This document shows positions 54,129 through 64,000 of a DNA stretch of 64,000 bases, in pieces. Origin of the DNA: Ichthyophis bannanicus (taxonomy: Eukaryota; Chordata; Amphibia; Gymnophiona; Ichthyophiidae). The notes under the pieces are model-generated. The model made no database searches. It saw nothing but the letters and a program-made list of their open reading frames with translations, and had not been told where the DNA came from. A program made the position numbers and the translations under genes. Position 1 is the stretch's first letter, and each line of letters starts with the position of its first letter. The DNA is taken from positions 201,313,156 through 201,377,155 of the forward strand of contig CM066037.1 of the NCBI GenBank assembly GCA_033557465.1. The letters are read 5' to 3'.

Positions 54129-54920
54129 ATGGATCCAAAGGAACTACCTCAGTGGATGGCAGCCCAGTTTAGCAGGCAACAGGAGCTAGCACAGCAGGCT
54201 CAGGACACTGCTATGAAAGCCTTAATGGACTAGCAGAGGCCAGTGCTTGATCTGGTGCAAGCCCTAGTTAAGCTGCAAAACCAAAGTGGAACAGATGCAA
54301 GACCAGCAGTAAATACTGGTACACCACATGTGGACAGTGTGGGACTCAATCAAGGAATTGGGGCATTTAGTTTTGGGAAGCTAACTCCAGATGATAATGT
54401 TGATGATTTTCTAGAGTCTTTTGAAAGAGTGGCACAAGCATTAGCATGGCCAGAGACCCAGTGGGCAGTAAGGCTGGCAGCCTCATTAACTGGAGAGGCG
54501 CTTGCAGCTTACAGAGCAATGCCAGCAGCCCAGGCTTTGAATTATAAGGATGTAAAGGCTGCTATTAGAGATCGCCTAGGGTTGTCTATTTCGGAGTATA
54601 GGCGAATGTTTAGAGCTACTACATTGAGAGTGGGTGAGACACCCAGGGCTCTGAGTCAGAGAATCAGAGGTTTAGCTGTAAAATGGTTGGAGCCTGAGCA
54701 AAAGACGGTAGAAATGTTATTAGACATTATAATGCTTGAACAATTTATGTCTGCGGTCCCTAAAGATTTGCACACTTTCCTTATACAGCAAAATTGCCAA
54801 AATCTTGGAGAGGCAACCATGCTAGCAGAGAGATTCTTGGAAGCCACGCAGGCTTGCCATAGAATGGGTGGCTCTCTGAAGATTGGTGCTGAGGCAAGAT
54901 GTGCTGTATCAGAAAAGTAA
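54129..54920 (+). pseudogene. Gag with SCAN-like capsid, one internal stop
   Basis: ATG at 54129 ('MDPKELPQWMAAQFSRQQEL'), then an in-frame TAG at 54231-54233 (CAG in a likely ancestor), then open to TAA at 54918-54920. The N-terminal capsid part has 'DDNVDDFLESFERVAQALAW' and 'LTGEALAAYRAM'. Residues about 147-240 ('YRRMFRATTLRVGETPRAL', 'EMLLDIIMLEQFMSAVPKDL') resemble the SCAN domain, which in vertebrates derives from the gag of Gmr1-like elements. Capsid assembly is the expected role. The stop at 54918 separates it from the zinc knuckle, which follows in the same frame. Confidence 0.85.
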
Positions 54921-54965
54921 ATAATTAAAAATGTTTCTGAAAATGAATGTACTGTATCAAACCAG

Positions 54966-57155
54966 ATGACACAGTGGAATAGAAAGAAATGTTTCAAGTG
55001 TGGAAAATGGGGACATTTAGAAAAGAGATGCCAGACACACACTAACTTAATGGGGGTGGATTTAAAACAGCCCAAAGAAGGATTTCTTTTGATGGTTGAT
55101 GTGCAAGGAATTACCACAAATGCTTTGTTAGACTCTGGGGCAGACCAGAGTATGATGTCAAAAAGGCTTTGGAAGAGGATAGAGGCCCAAGAAGGATTTG
55201 TGCCTAGAACCCCTGAAAGCCAAGTTCACATCAGATGCATTCATGGTGCTGCAACATCATATCCCACCTATAGGCTAAAGGTTAAGTGCCTGGGGGAACA
55301 AGAGGAAGTCCTGTTAGCAGTAGTGCCTAGGCTACCCTTTGATTTGGTTCTAGGAAGAGACTGGCCAAGATTTAAGCAGGGTCTAGTGGAAGGACTAGGA
55401 AAGAAGGAGGGAGAAGGAATAATGGAAATAGCTCCCGGGCCTTTCTTTGGAAATCCTCAGTCCCTAACTAAAAAGATGGTTAAGCTTCCAGAAAGCCAAA
55501 CTAAAGGTAATAAGAGGGGCCTTGTAACCACCCGCTCGCAGGCTAAGGTAGAGAGCCAGCAGAAAGAGGAGGGGGAGCAGGCAGAGTTATTAGGAGACTT
55601 ACCCTCTCATGATGATTTAATAACCCCATCATCTGGTAAAGTAAGAAAGTTGAAAGCACAAAAGAGGCGTGAGAGACTTTGCAGAGCACAGGGTAGGGCT
55701 GAGATATTAGCTGGTCAAAGTTTACCCTGGGTGCCAGCTGAGTTAGTGGCAAAGTTTCCAAACTTTCCACAAGAGCAGCGAGCTGATCAAGCTCTCACCC
55801 GGGCTTTTAAGTATGCTCAGGAGGTCAGGGAGGAGTGGCCCAGATTCAGACTACATAATGACATATTATATAGAGAGAGTCAGGACCCCAGGAATGGGAC
55901 CATACGTAAACAATTGGTGGTACCCACAACTTTCAAAGGGCTAGTACTTAGATTAGCACATGATCATCCAGTGGGAGGTCATAAAGGGATGCAAGGAACG
56001 CTGGATCAAATACTTATGCGTTTTTACTGGCCAGGTATTTTCAAAGAAACTGCCCAGTTTTGTGCTGCATGTCCAGCGTGTCAGCGAGTTACAGCGGCTC
56101 ACCCACCGGTGGTGCCTTTGATCCCCATGCCAATTATCACAGACCCAATTGGTCGCATTGCCATGGATATTGTAGGCCCATTAGTCAAAACGCCCCGAGG
56201 TTTCCAATACATCCTAGTTATGGTAGATCAGGCAACAAGGTTTCCCTGGGCCATACCATTGAGGAATGTTTCTGCAAAAACAATAGCTTTAGAGCTAGTA
56301 AAATTGTTTTGTGAAGTGGGATTCCCAAGAGAGGTGTTGACTGACCGAGGGTCCAATTTTGTATCCAAATATTTGGCCCAGGTCTGGGATGCCTTTGGCA
56401 TTCATCACGTGAAAACCTCAGCCTACCATCCACAATCAAACGGTTTGGTGGAGAGATTCAACCAAACTCTCAAGCAAATGTTGAGAAGGGGGTTAGCAGG
56501 AGAGGTAAAAGAATGGGATATGTTATTGCCCTTTGCCTTATATGCCTGCAGGGAAAGAATTCAGGTGTCCCTAGGTGTAACTCCATATGAATTGATGTAT
56601 GGTAGGGCTCCACGTGGTTTGTTAGATATTTTGAGGGAACAATGGATTGATCCTGAACCAGGAAGTCAGGAGGTGCCACAGTTTCTACGTGACCTGAGGG
56701 CACGTTTAAAAAGGACCTCGCAGGTTGCTGAGAGGAACCTGCAGGACAGTCAAGTGTGCCAGAAAGGGTGGTATGATAGGAAGGCCAAAAGCCGCCAATT
56801 AAGCATTGGTGAAAAGGTTTTGGTTCAAGTAGCAGGTACAGCCACAAAATTTGAAGTACAGTGGAAAGGGCCATGGAAGGTTGTTAAACAAGTGAGCCCA
56901 GTATCTTATATGGTAGAAAATGCAAGAGGGCGTAGGCAGACCTACCATATTAATGTACTTAAGTCTCGGAAAGAGAGGCCTGTGAATAATAATGACCCTG
57001 AAGCCAGTCAGGAAGTAAGTGAGCTTCAAAAAGAGAACACTCTCGTAGGTATTACGGACTGTAGAGAAGAAGTTTCACCAGTTACACCAGTCCGTAATAA
57101 CTTAAGCAGGGGGGTATGTGATAAGGAAGCTTATCATAGCTCAGGAAGGAGCTAA
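54966..57155 (+). CDS. Gag zinc knuckle, protease and integrase polyprotein (no RT)
   Basis: Same frame as gag, separated by a single TAA (54918). In order: a CCHC knuckle 'CFKCGKWGHLEKRC' (about 54995-55035), aspartic protease with 'ALLDSGADQS' (about 55123-55150) and 'LVLGRDW', a polar linker of about 170 residues, then integrase: HHCC zinc finger ('HDHPVGGHKG', 'CAACPACQR'), catalytic Asp (56166, 'AMDIVGPL'), Asp (56343, 'TDRGSNF') and Glu (56451, 'LVERFNQ') with 35 residues between the last two. It ends in the 3' LTR at TAA 57153-57155. The linker is too short for RT plus RNase H. The enzymatic residues all look intact. Confidence 0.88.
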   Translation: MTQWNRKKCFKCGKWGHLEKRCQTHTNLMGVDLKQPKEGFLLMVDVQGITTNALLDSGADQSMMSKRLWKRIEAQEGFVPRTPESQVHIRCIHGAATSYPTYRLKVKCLGEQEEVLLAVVPRLPFDLVLGRDWPRFKQGLVEGLGKKEGEGIMEIAPGPFFGNPQSLTKKMVKLPESQTKGNKRGLVTTRSQAKVESQQKEEGEQAELLGDLPSHDDLITPSSGKVRKLKAQKRRERLCRAQGRAEILAGQSLPWVPAELVAKFPNFPQEQRADQALTRAFKYAQEVREEWPRFRLHNDILYRESQDPRNGTIRKQLVVPTTFKGLVLRLAHDHPVGGHKGMQGTLDQILMRFYWPGIFKETAQFCAACPACQRVTAAHPPVVPLIPMPIITDPIGRIAMDIVGPLVKTPRGFQYILVMVDQATRFPWAIPLRNVSAKTIALELVKLFCEVGFPREVLTDRGSNFVSKYLAQVWDAFGIHHVKTSAYHPQSNGLVERFNQTLKQMLRRGLAGEVKEWDMLLPFALYACRERIQVSLGVTPYELMYGRAPRGLLDILREQWIDPEPGSQEVPQFLRDLRARLKRTSQVAERNLQDSQVCQKGWYDRKAKSRQLSIGEKVLVQVAGTATKFEVQWKGPWKVVKQVSPVSYMVENARGRRQTYHINVLKSRKERPVNNNDPEASQEVSELQKENTLVGITDCREEVSPVTPVRNNLSRGVCDKEAYHSSGRS
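57105..57114 (+). promoter_or_regulatory. Presumed polypurine tract
   Basis: AAGCAGGGGGG directly before the 3' LTR (two bases TA between). This is the expected place for plus-strand priming. Confidence 0.6.
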
Positions 57156-58674
57156 AGAAAAGGTGAAGTGACTCTGAACAAGCAACCTGTCAGTTCTGGT
57201 AGAAATAAGAAAACAGAATTTTCCCATAAAAGACTACCAGTCCCAGAATGCACCAGGTTTCCAACAGCCATTAGAGGAGCTGAAGTGGGGAAACGTGTGT
57301 TCAATCAGGAGGGCTATGAGGTAATCCCTAAGCACTCATCTCAAAGGGCAGGGCCTGATTCAGCACAGCAGCGCTGTGTTAGGGAGGAGCACTCATCTAA
57401 GCAGAATAAAGGTAGAGTTTATTCTACAGAGATAGATCCTGAGGATCATCATCATCTTCATGATCAACTTGGATATCCAGAGAATTATCCTCAGTTTCAT
57501 CTGAAGGATTATCAGAAGCAGAAGCCAAACCGGACGGACAGAGAGGGAAAGAAACCCTTTGGAAGAAAGAGGAGAAAAGCCTTTGAGAGGTCTAGAAGAG
57601 TCCAGAGCAGTACGTATACTGGGAGGCATTCCAAAGGCCAGCATACACCATTGGACTGGGAAAAGCCAGAGGAATGGTGCTGCAGAGCTAGGAATCTGTG
57701 AGGGAGACGGCTGCACGTGGAAGGGACCCTAAGACCCGTGCCAGAAGGTATGTGAAGAGAGATCCAGTGTCCGGGGATCTGGATTGGAAGGCTGGACATA
57801 AGAACTGGACTACATACTGGCCAGGCTATATAGAGAGGAACTCTAACAGCAATGGAAGCTCAGGTATGAACACTGATCTATGCCCTAGCTATAACCTTGA
57901 AAGACAGCAGGGAAACAAGTATTCTCCTGAAAGTGCTCCATTGGGAGATTCATCTGTGCCAATCCATGATATTGAACCCATGCTTGTTGAAGAAGAGGGG
58001 GTGATAGCAGATGAATAATCTGTTTACATGGACTGCTCTCTGTCTAAACTCCTTTGGTGATTTTCTGTTATAAAGTACAGCAACCATCACAAAGAAATAC
58101 AAACTTGTTCTTTAATCTACTCAGAAAAGCTCCTGAGTAGGATTTTTAGCCACGCAGTAGAAAGCAAGCCAGCTAAGGGGTTTCAACTGGATAGCCTTAC
58201 CTAATTGCTTGTGAGCTCTGAGAGAATCACTTCTGAATCTATGTGGGAAGATATAAGAAGTTAACCTGAAAAGAACAGTTTTTCTCTTCTTTGTGGCTTT
58301 TGTTTGTTGTTTGATACATTGCTAAGAGAATATTAGCTAAAGCCTACAGAAAAGACCAGTTTGTTGCCAACCAGGTCTTATTTCATTTGCTTTGATTGCC
58401 TGATAAATTAAAATGTTGTTTTCCTGATTTTTGTTTTTCCAAGTTTAACACTGAAAGCAAGTAACCTGATTTATGTGCTACCAAGCATATCTGTGTTGGG
58501 AGAAATAACCCCATAAATAAATATCTTATTAGCTTTACCCAAAAGCACAACTAATTATTGTGAGCAGCTGTGTCTGGTGTGAATGAACTGCATTGCCCAC
58601 AATCCCTTGCAAATCATATAGATATATGCACTTGCCAAGACTGTGAAGATTCTCACCCAGGCAGCCGTCTGACA
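57117..58674 (+). repeat. 3' LTR of the Gmr1-like element
   Basis: Starts TGTGATAAGG, ends GTCTGACA, 1558 bp. Compared with the 5' LTR it lacks 14 bp near 57694 and 15 bp near 58196. It carries the second copy of the LTR-embedded frame, here in the same frame as pol. Confidence 0.92.
57168..58018 (+). pseudogene. LTR-embedded reading frame, 3' LTR copy, in frame with pol
   Basis: 57168-57701 continues exactly the pol frame after the TAA at 57153-57155. The 5' LTR has TAT at the equivalent of that TAA. A 14-bp deletion near 57694 then shifts the frame; 57698-58018 gives the rest, ending at a TAA where the 5' LTR has GAA. So the two LTR copies have different lesions in what was probably one open frame. 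Sequence character as in the 5' LTR copy. It may be a C-terminal extension of pol rather than a separate gene. Confidence 0.6.
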
Positions 58675-58678
58675 AGAG

Positions 58679-58966
58679 ACATGTTTACAGAAACTAAAAG
58701 AAGGCTAAATTTGATGACCTGATGTCAACATCAGTTGCCCTTTCTTGAGAAGCTGTTGATGATGATCTAGAAGAAGAGAAATAATTCTGCGAAAGTCAGG
58801 ACACATCTGATGTCCCTGCATAGTCCAAGAAGAGCACAAATCAGCTGGAATCTCAAGAAAACCAGTGATACCTTCAACCAGTAAGAAAACGGCTACCTGG
58901 ACTTCACTGAAGATTAAATTAGAATCAGACATTGACATCTAATGACTTTGGCAGAGAAGCAGTTAC
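58679..58966. other. Unassigned DNA between the LTR element and CR1-B
   Basis: No feature recognised. Confidence 0.4.
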
Positions 58967-59062
58967 CATAGAAACATGACGGCAGAAAAAGACCATAAGG
59001 CCTATTCATTCTGTCCTTCCATACCAGCTACTATAGTCCCTTTTTTTTCACAGAAAAAAAGG
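58967..59062 (-). repeat. Short CR1-B 3' end, antisense
   Basis: CATAGAAACATGACGGCAGA and the following bases repeat the start of the next element, as if a heavily truncated copy had inserted next to it. Confidence 0.65.
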
Positions 59063-59342
59063 AAACATAGAAACATGATGGCAGAAAAAGATCACATGGC
59101 TTTATCTAGTCTGCCCTTCCATATCAACTAGATAGACTCCTTTTTACCTTTGGACTATGCCACAAATCTACCACTCTTTCCATAAAGAAATACAGTATTT
59201 CTGCATATTACTCCTGAGTCTATCCCTTTCACCCTCATCATAGCAGAGCTTGCTTTTAATCAAAAGAGATTCTCCTCCTGTGCATTTATGCTATGGAGGT
59301 ATTTAAACATCTCTATCATATTTGCTCTATTCTGCCTTTCCT

Positions 59343-59990
59343 CTAAAGTATACTTATTAAGATCTTTAAGTCTGTTCTCATATGTTTTATAACGAAGACC
59401 ACTAACCATTTTAGTATAGTAGCTACCCTCTGCACCAATTCCAACCTGTTTATATCCTTTTGAAGATGTCGTCTCCAGAATTGCACATAATACTCCAAAT
59501 GAGGTTGCACCAGAGACTTATACAGAGGCACTATCCCCTCCTTTTTTCTGCTGGCTATTCCTATCCCTATGCACCCAAGCATCCTTCTAGCTTTCGCCTT
59601 CGACTTTTCTACCTGTTTAGCTACTTTAAGATCGTCAGACACAATCACGCCTACAATCGCTCTTCTTTTGTGGACAGAAGTACTTCACCCCTTACACTGT
59701 TAGATCACTCCTCATATTATCTACTCCTTCCTGGGTGACTGCTCTATTGCAAATTTTGGTATCATCTGCAAACAGGCAAACCTTACTCGACAGCCCTTCC
59801 ACAATATCACTAACAAAGATGTTAAAAAGAATCAGACTAAGGACAGATCCCTGGGGCACACCATTGGTAACCTCCTTCTTCTCAGAGTGAGCTCCATTTA
59901 CCTGTACCCTTTGTCGCCCCTCACTCAACCAATTTCGAACCCAATCAGTAACTTTAGGGTCCATCCCTAGGGTGATTACTTTGTTTATAA
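59343..59990 (-). pseudogene. CR1-B ORF2 remnant (RT end and C-terminus)
   Basis: 59692-59964: 'MDPKVTDWVRNWL', 'GVPQGSVLSLILFNIFVSD', 'FADDTKICNRAVTQEG'. 59343-59648: 'VSDDLKVAKQVEKSKAKARR', 'SLVQPHLEYYVQFWRRHLQK'. These match the CR1-B copy at 14429-16850. The first half of the RT is absent. Confidence 0.82.
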
Positions 59991-60059
59991 GTCAGCTGTG
60001 TAGAATGGGCTTTCACTTACCTGGGGATTTTCTTCACCCATCCCCAATGAATCTAGTTT

Positions 60060-60830
60060 AAAGCCCTCTTCAGTAGGTTAGCCAGACTGCTGCTGAAAAC
60101 ACTTCAACCCTTCTTGGACAGATGGATGCCATCTCTGCATTGCAGCCCTTAGAACATCATACCATGGTCCAGCAAATCAAAACACTCTCAATGACACCAT
60201 CCATGCAGCCATGCATTCATCTCCAGGATGCGAGCTTCTGTGCCTCAACAGGGATGATTAGAGAGAACACTGCCTGTGTACCTATTTGCTTTACCTTCTA
60301 TCCCAGAGTCATGAAGTCTCTTGTGATATGCTCAGAGAGATACCTAGCAGTATCATTTGTGCCGACATGGATAAGCAACGTCGGATAATAGTCAGTAGGA
60401 TTGATAAGTCTTGGCAAACTCTCTGTAACATCGTGGATTTCAGTACCTGGCAGACATCACACCTCTCTGGACATGAAGTCTGGTCGGCAGATGGATGCCT
60501 CAGTATCACTCAGAAGAGAGTCACCAACCGCCACTATCCTTCGCTTCTTTGTGGTCCCTGATTCTGCAACTTTGGTGTGCTCAAGCTCTGGTTCTTCCCT
60601 TTCCTGGATACTTTCACCTCCTCCACTTCCGGGACCTCATACTGGTTCTTCAATTCAAGGGCTAGAGGAGTTGGTGTGTTGATTCTGCAGGTTCTGGTGA
60701 CTCGCGTCCAACTTTCTTCATTCTGTAGCCTCCCATCTTCACCTTTGTCAGAGAGCTTGGATGTTTCAAGAAACATCTCATCAAAGAACTTTTCACAGTT
60801 TCCTTTAGAGATCTTCTGTGTTTGTCCCAT
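60060..60830 (-). pseudogene. CR1-B ORF1 remnant with SGNH esterase
   Basis: Minus strand: 'VVVGDSLLSDTEASICRPD' (Ser block, about 60480-60535), 'PTLLIHVGTNDTARYL' (60345-60385) and 'CRDGIHLSKKG' (about 60100-60130). A preceding polar stretch (60534-60830: 'KGEDGRLQNEESWTRV') is probably its N-terminal part. Frames change and stops occur. It gives the second esterase type in the window, distinct from that of CR1-A. Confidence 0.7.
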
Positions 60831-62629
60831 ATTTTTTTGAATTCAGATACTACTATCTATTTAACAGATAAATATATGAATTGATCAAGTTGCATCATTC
60901 ATAGCATGTTGAAATTAACAAAGTCAATGGCACAATCAAGTATGACAACAGTCAGGACAGGGGAGAGGTGGATCCCATGCAGAAAGCAGAACAACAAAAT
61001 AGAGCAAGGAAACCTGTAGAAGAGATAAAACCAATTTCTTAAGGAAAATTGAAAAGATACGATATTTTCTTAGATTTTTAGTTGTCTTTAATATATTGGT
61101 TTCACATCTTTTACTCCCTCACTCAGTTTTGTTGCATTGATAAGGAACTGAGGCAATAAATAACTGTGTTCCTCCAAAGATGAGGAGAAAGATGTGTTAT
61201 TTGTTCCTCACAGAGTCTATTGGTGGATGTGTCATTTTGATTTAATTAAAGAGCTATTCTTTGTTCCATATCATAGTGTTAAGTTTGCAAGGAGATTTTG
61301 ATTCACATAATACTCCAATCAATTGGAGGATGAATCTTTCATATATATAGAAGTTTTAATGTGTTGGCTGTTAAGATGCTTCTATATTTAGAAGAAAGCA
61401 CATTTACAGTATACTGTGTAGCATTTAAAATATACCATCTGTAATAAGGAAATTCTCTTCCCTCGATTCAGCAAACCATGCTGCCATTAGCACAGGCAAT
61501 AGAGTAGTGTTTGCGCACAATTTTTTGCGCTAGTGTGGGCGTAGAACATAGGCGGTGAAAGCAATCAGCAAATGACTGTGCCAATGCCAGCACACAATGC
61601 ATTTAAATCCATTTAAATAGACCATAATGAAGCAATTACATAAGCAGTGCAGATGCAGATAAGTGTGCAGAAGATTAGAAGGTGGAGCTCAATGTTGTGA
61701 ATTTAACATGAGGTCTGAAGCAACTTTTAGGGTCTGCGGTGAGTGCTGGTGGGGAATTTATTTCTATTTCTTGAACGTATATCACCCACAACTTGTTTTC
61801 TGGCTGCTGAAAGGGGTGGTGGAAAAAACCAACAGGGGAATGGTGGAACAATGTTATGTGTATGTGCTGGAATTCTGTGAAGCACATAACCATTAATATT
61901 CTGTACAGAACATCTGCCCAGAATAATATTGCTGTATGCACACATAGCATTTCAGCACATGCGCATAAGTTCCAAACAGCTTTTTTTTTCTGCACAAGAT
62001 AAAGGTGCTGCTAATTCAGACCACTGTGCACATCTGTCTGGCTTGCTCTCCCTGTTTAGCACAGACCTTTTGCTTACAGCTCATTTGCATTCTGTTTGCT
62101 TACAGCATGGGTGAGCAAAATGTCTGCGTTAAACTTGCATTAAAACCCTGCACTAGAACTTTAGCGCTGAGCTCTAGCCTGGGTTTCTGGATTGAGCTCT
62201 CTCTATATCAATTATTTTAAAGTCAGGATTTTTTAAAATTCTTTCAGCAATAACCTTAAAAGCAGATTGCTTACAAAGAGTAGAACAAAAGGTGGCCATT
62301 TACTAACAGTTAACACTGTTTATGTGTGTTATCTCCCCCAGGATCCATTTTATTCAATGAACTCTGCAGCAAATAGCCCATGACAATGTCCTGAGCAAAT
62401 GCTAATTCTTAGTAAAGAACCCTCCAAATGTATCTGATGGGTTTACATTTCTTACTTGGATTTAGCTCCTGCTTTTTCAGTAGTGGTTCAAGGCAAGCTA
62501 CATTCAGGTTCAGCAGGTATTTCCCATTCTCTGAAGGGCTTAGAATCTGTGGAGCATATTTATTAAGCCCCGTGTAATGCATGCCTACTATGCCCCGTGC
62601 ATGCCTACTATGCAATGCATGCAAATTTA
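60831..62629. other. Unassigned AT-rich DNA
   Basis: No supported gene. A TTTACTAACAGTTAAC motif at 62295 recalls the MITE at 51594-51736, and GCATGCCTACTATGC is duplicated at 62579-62613. A stretch at 61460-61640 resembles a decayed MITE but ends cannot be set. Confidence 0.35.
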
Positions 62630-63115
62630 ATCATGTAACACTCTTGCTAATTGAGCACCAGTGGCTCCCGGTCCAAGCCCATATCCAGTTCAAGATCCTA
62701 ACTCTCATATACAAAGCACCCCACAATGAAGTCCCTGCATATCTCTCCTCTCTCTCATCTTTCGCCATGTCCCCACCCATGTGCTTCACTAAGTTCATGA
62801 CAATCGTCTTTCCATTCCTTCTTCTTCTAAAGCTCACTATGAAATAATTAGGCAATCAGCATTCTTCTTTGTCATTCCATCACTTTGAAACAGTTTCCCC
62901 CTCCCATCTTCATCTTGTTCCCATGAACAAATCCTTCAAGACAGATCTTAAGATGTTCTTATTCAAGCACTCCTTTGCCATTATGGTTGGATAGGGGGCC
63001 TGAGTTGCGGTCCAAGCCTAAGACTCCCTACCTGTTTGATTTTCTTGCCCACTTTTCTATCTCAATGTCATACCCTTCTGTTTCCCTATCTAGTGTATAT
63101 TAGTCACTCTGGGGG
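62630..63115 (+). mobile_element. LINE C-terminal fragment (L2/Rex-like)
   Basis: The frame 62581-62847 includes 'HQWLPVQAHIQFKILTLIYK' and 'PAYLSSLS', and later in another frame 'FKTDLKMFLFKHSF'. This is the usual end of a jockey-superfamily LINE, followed by a 3' UTR-like sequence to about 63115 ('CTAGTGTATATTAGTCACTC'). 5'-truncated and broken. Confidence 0.55.
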
Positions 63116-64000
63116 TCATTCTGAACCATGAATAAGGCGCCTGTACATGCGGGATGTACGCGTTTTCTGCAAAAACATCTAAAACCGTATTCTGCACATT
63201 CGCGGTCCTGCATGTACACAGCACATAAACGGGGATCCCAGAAAGTGGGAGGGAGGGGGCATAATAGGGGCATGGCCAGACACAGAGACATATAAAGCAT
63301 ATTCCGGCGCTACCCGTGTATATTCACAGTAGTTCCTGCAGGTTATACCTGCTGCAAGGTGGAATAAAGGTAGGACATAGAAATGTTTCTGCCCTGCATC
63401 TCAATGCAGCCCATAGTGGTGAATGGATGTGTAATCTATGCTGTGCAATGTTGTGACTGCAGGCTGGGAAATCACAGCAAGCAGAGTTCCTGAACAGAAA
63501 GCAGAGGAGAGGGAAGTTTGAAGTTGCAGTAACAAAAAAAAAACCACCCCCACAAATGTATAGGGAAGAGTACAGGTGCACTTACCGGTTATGCTGGCAT
63601 TTGCTGAGTGAGCCAAAGGGGCAAAGCATGGGTCCCCTAACAATACCCACATCCTCAAAATGATACTGGTGACAGAGCCCTAGGACTCCATGTGAAAATA
63701 TAAGTCCAGTCATCAGTGAAATGTGCAGCTCCCTGCCAGCTGGAGTGTTGCACTCCACACAGCGTACCTTTACAATATGCCCTATGCAATGTGTACAGTG
63801 CCCAGATGCAGAGAAGGTCAGATGTAAAACTATCGGAACACAATAATGGGGAAAGTCTACGCCAGTGGCCCTTTGACACATATCGTGTGCACAGGTCACT
63901 ACTTGAGGTTGGCTACATATGTGGGCCTATGATTTGCAATGCACATACGAGGTCTGACCCTTAAGGCTGATATATTTGATGAGCTGGTTTGGCCTAAAGC
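63116..64000. other. Unassigned DNA at the window end
   Basis: ORFs here (for example 63582-63899 on the minus strand) have no recognisable motif. Nothing else supported. Confidence 0.35.

Larger units (their letters stand above)
52216..58674 (+). mobile_element. Gmr1-like Ty3/gypsy LTR element without reverse transcriptase
   Basis: Two long LTRs (52216-53801, 57117-58674) with TG...CA ends, flanked by AGAG on both sides (52212-52215, 58675-58678), enclose 3.3 kb with gag, protease and integrase. No RT or RNase H motif is found in any frame. The LTRs differ by some substitutions and two main indels (14 and 15 bp), so insertion is fairly recent. A SCAN-like capsid and protease next to integrase fit the Gmr1-like group, in which integrase precedes RT; the RT-RNase H part would then have been deleted before the 3' LTR. 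The group assignment is inference from known families. Confidence 0.88.
59065..60830 (-). mobile_element. CR1-B LINE, antisense, internally deleted
   Basis: The 3' end is at 59065 (CATAGAAACATGATGGCAGA, complement of the CR1-type terminus). RT and C-terminus lie at 59343-59990, ORF1 esterase at about 60060-60560. Endonuclease and the first half of the RT are missing between 59990 and 60060. Confidence 0.78.

Noticed and set aside
54918..54920. The single TAA between gag and the zinc knuckle considered as programmed read-through
   Set aside because: It splits gag before its zinc knuckle and gag also has another stop at 54231, so a simple mutation is more likely; family comparison would decide.
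63582..63899. 105-codon antisense ORF near the window end
   Set aside because: No start context, motif or neighbouring support; probably chance.

Overview
This window is vertebrate genomic DNA made almost entirely of transposable elements. I find no host protein-coding gene, rRNA, tRNA or CRISPR array that I can support. The mix is CR1, L2 and L1 LINEs, a MIR-like SINE, a Penelope-like element, a tyrosine-recombinase (DIRS/Ngaro-type) retrotransposon, a Gmr1-like Ty3/gypsy element with a SCAN-like gag, mariner, and hAT-type and fold-back MITEs. That points to a large-genome non-mammalian tetrapod. An amphibian such as a caecilian is my best guess, by inference only, because no host gene is present to test it.

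Layout. 1-7917: a CR1 LINE (family 'CR1-A') cut by an L2-type 3' end (1452-1726) and by a nearly full-length L1 (2166-7539) with a perfect 15-bp target duplication. 7918-13721: mostly unassigned DNA with hairpin-rich fold-back repeats (8930-9684) and unassigned ORFs, the best at 11807-12904. 13722-21570: an antisense L2 LINE ('L2-A') hosting a MIR-like SINE and a CR1-A copy, which hosts a second CR1 family ('CR1-B'), which carries an L1 ORF1 scrap between 171-bp direct duplications. 21821-26394: a Penelope-like element with an open RT plus GIY-YIG reading frame, flanked by an inverted copy of its own 3' part. 26977-29161: a hAT MITE, a LINE fragment, an RTE-like scrap and a local duplication.

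30112-47494 is a four-level nest: L2-B (+) contains CR1-A (-), which contains a 1.4-kb-arm palindromic element (31695-40572) with hammerhead-like motifs near both ends. That palindrome contains a tyrosine-recombinase retrotransposon (about 32902-38895) encoding gag, RT-RNase H, recombinase and an SGNH-like hydrolase. 48985-50985: a small palindrome, then a CR1 3' end split by a decayed mariner. 52216-58674: a complete LTR-flanked Gmr1-like element with gag, protease and integrase but no reverse transcriptase; its pol frame lines up with a long ORF inside the LTRs. 58967-60830: antisense CR1-B. 60831-64000: mostly unassigned DNA with one LINE fragment.

The points that most deserve a second look are the reading frame running from pol into the LTR of the Gmr1-like element, two unrelated palindromic insertions that share a 15-bp target duplication and an identical 32-bp end asymmetry, the recurrence of a hammerhead-like motif in several insertions, and the 171-bp duplication around an L1 fragment.
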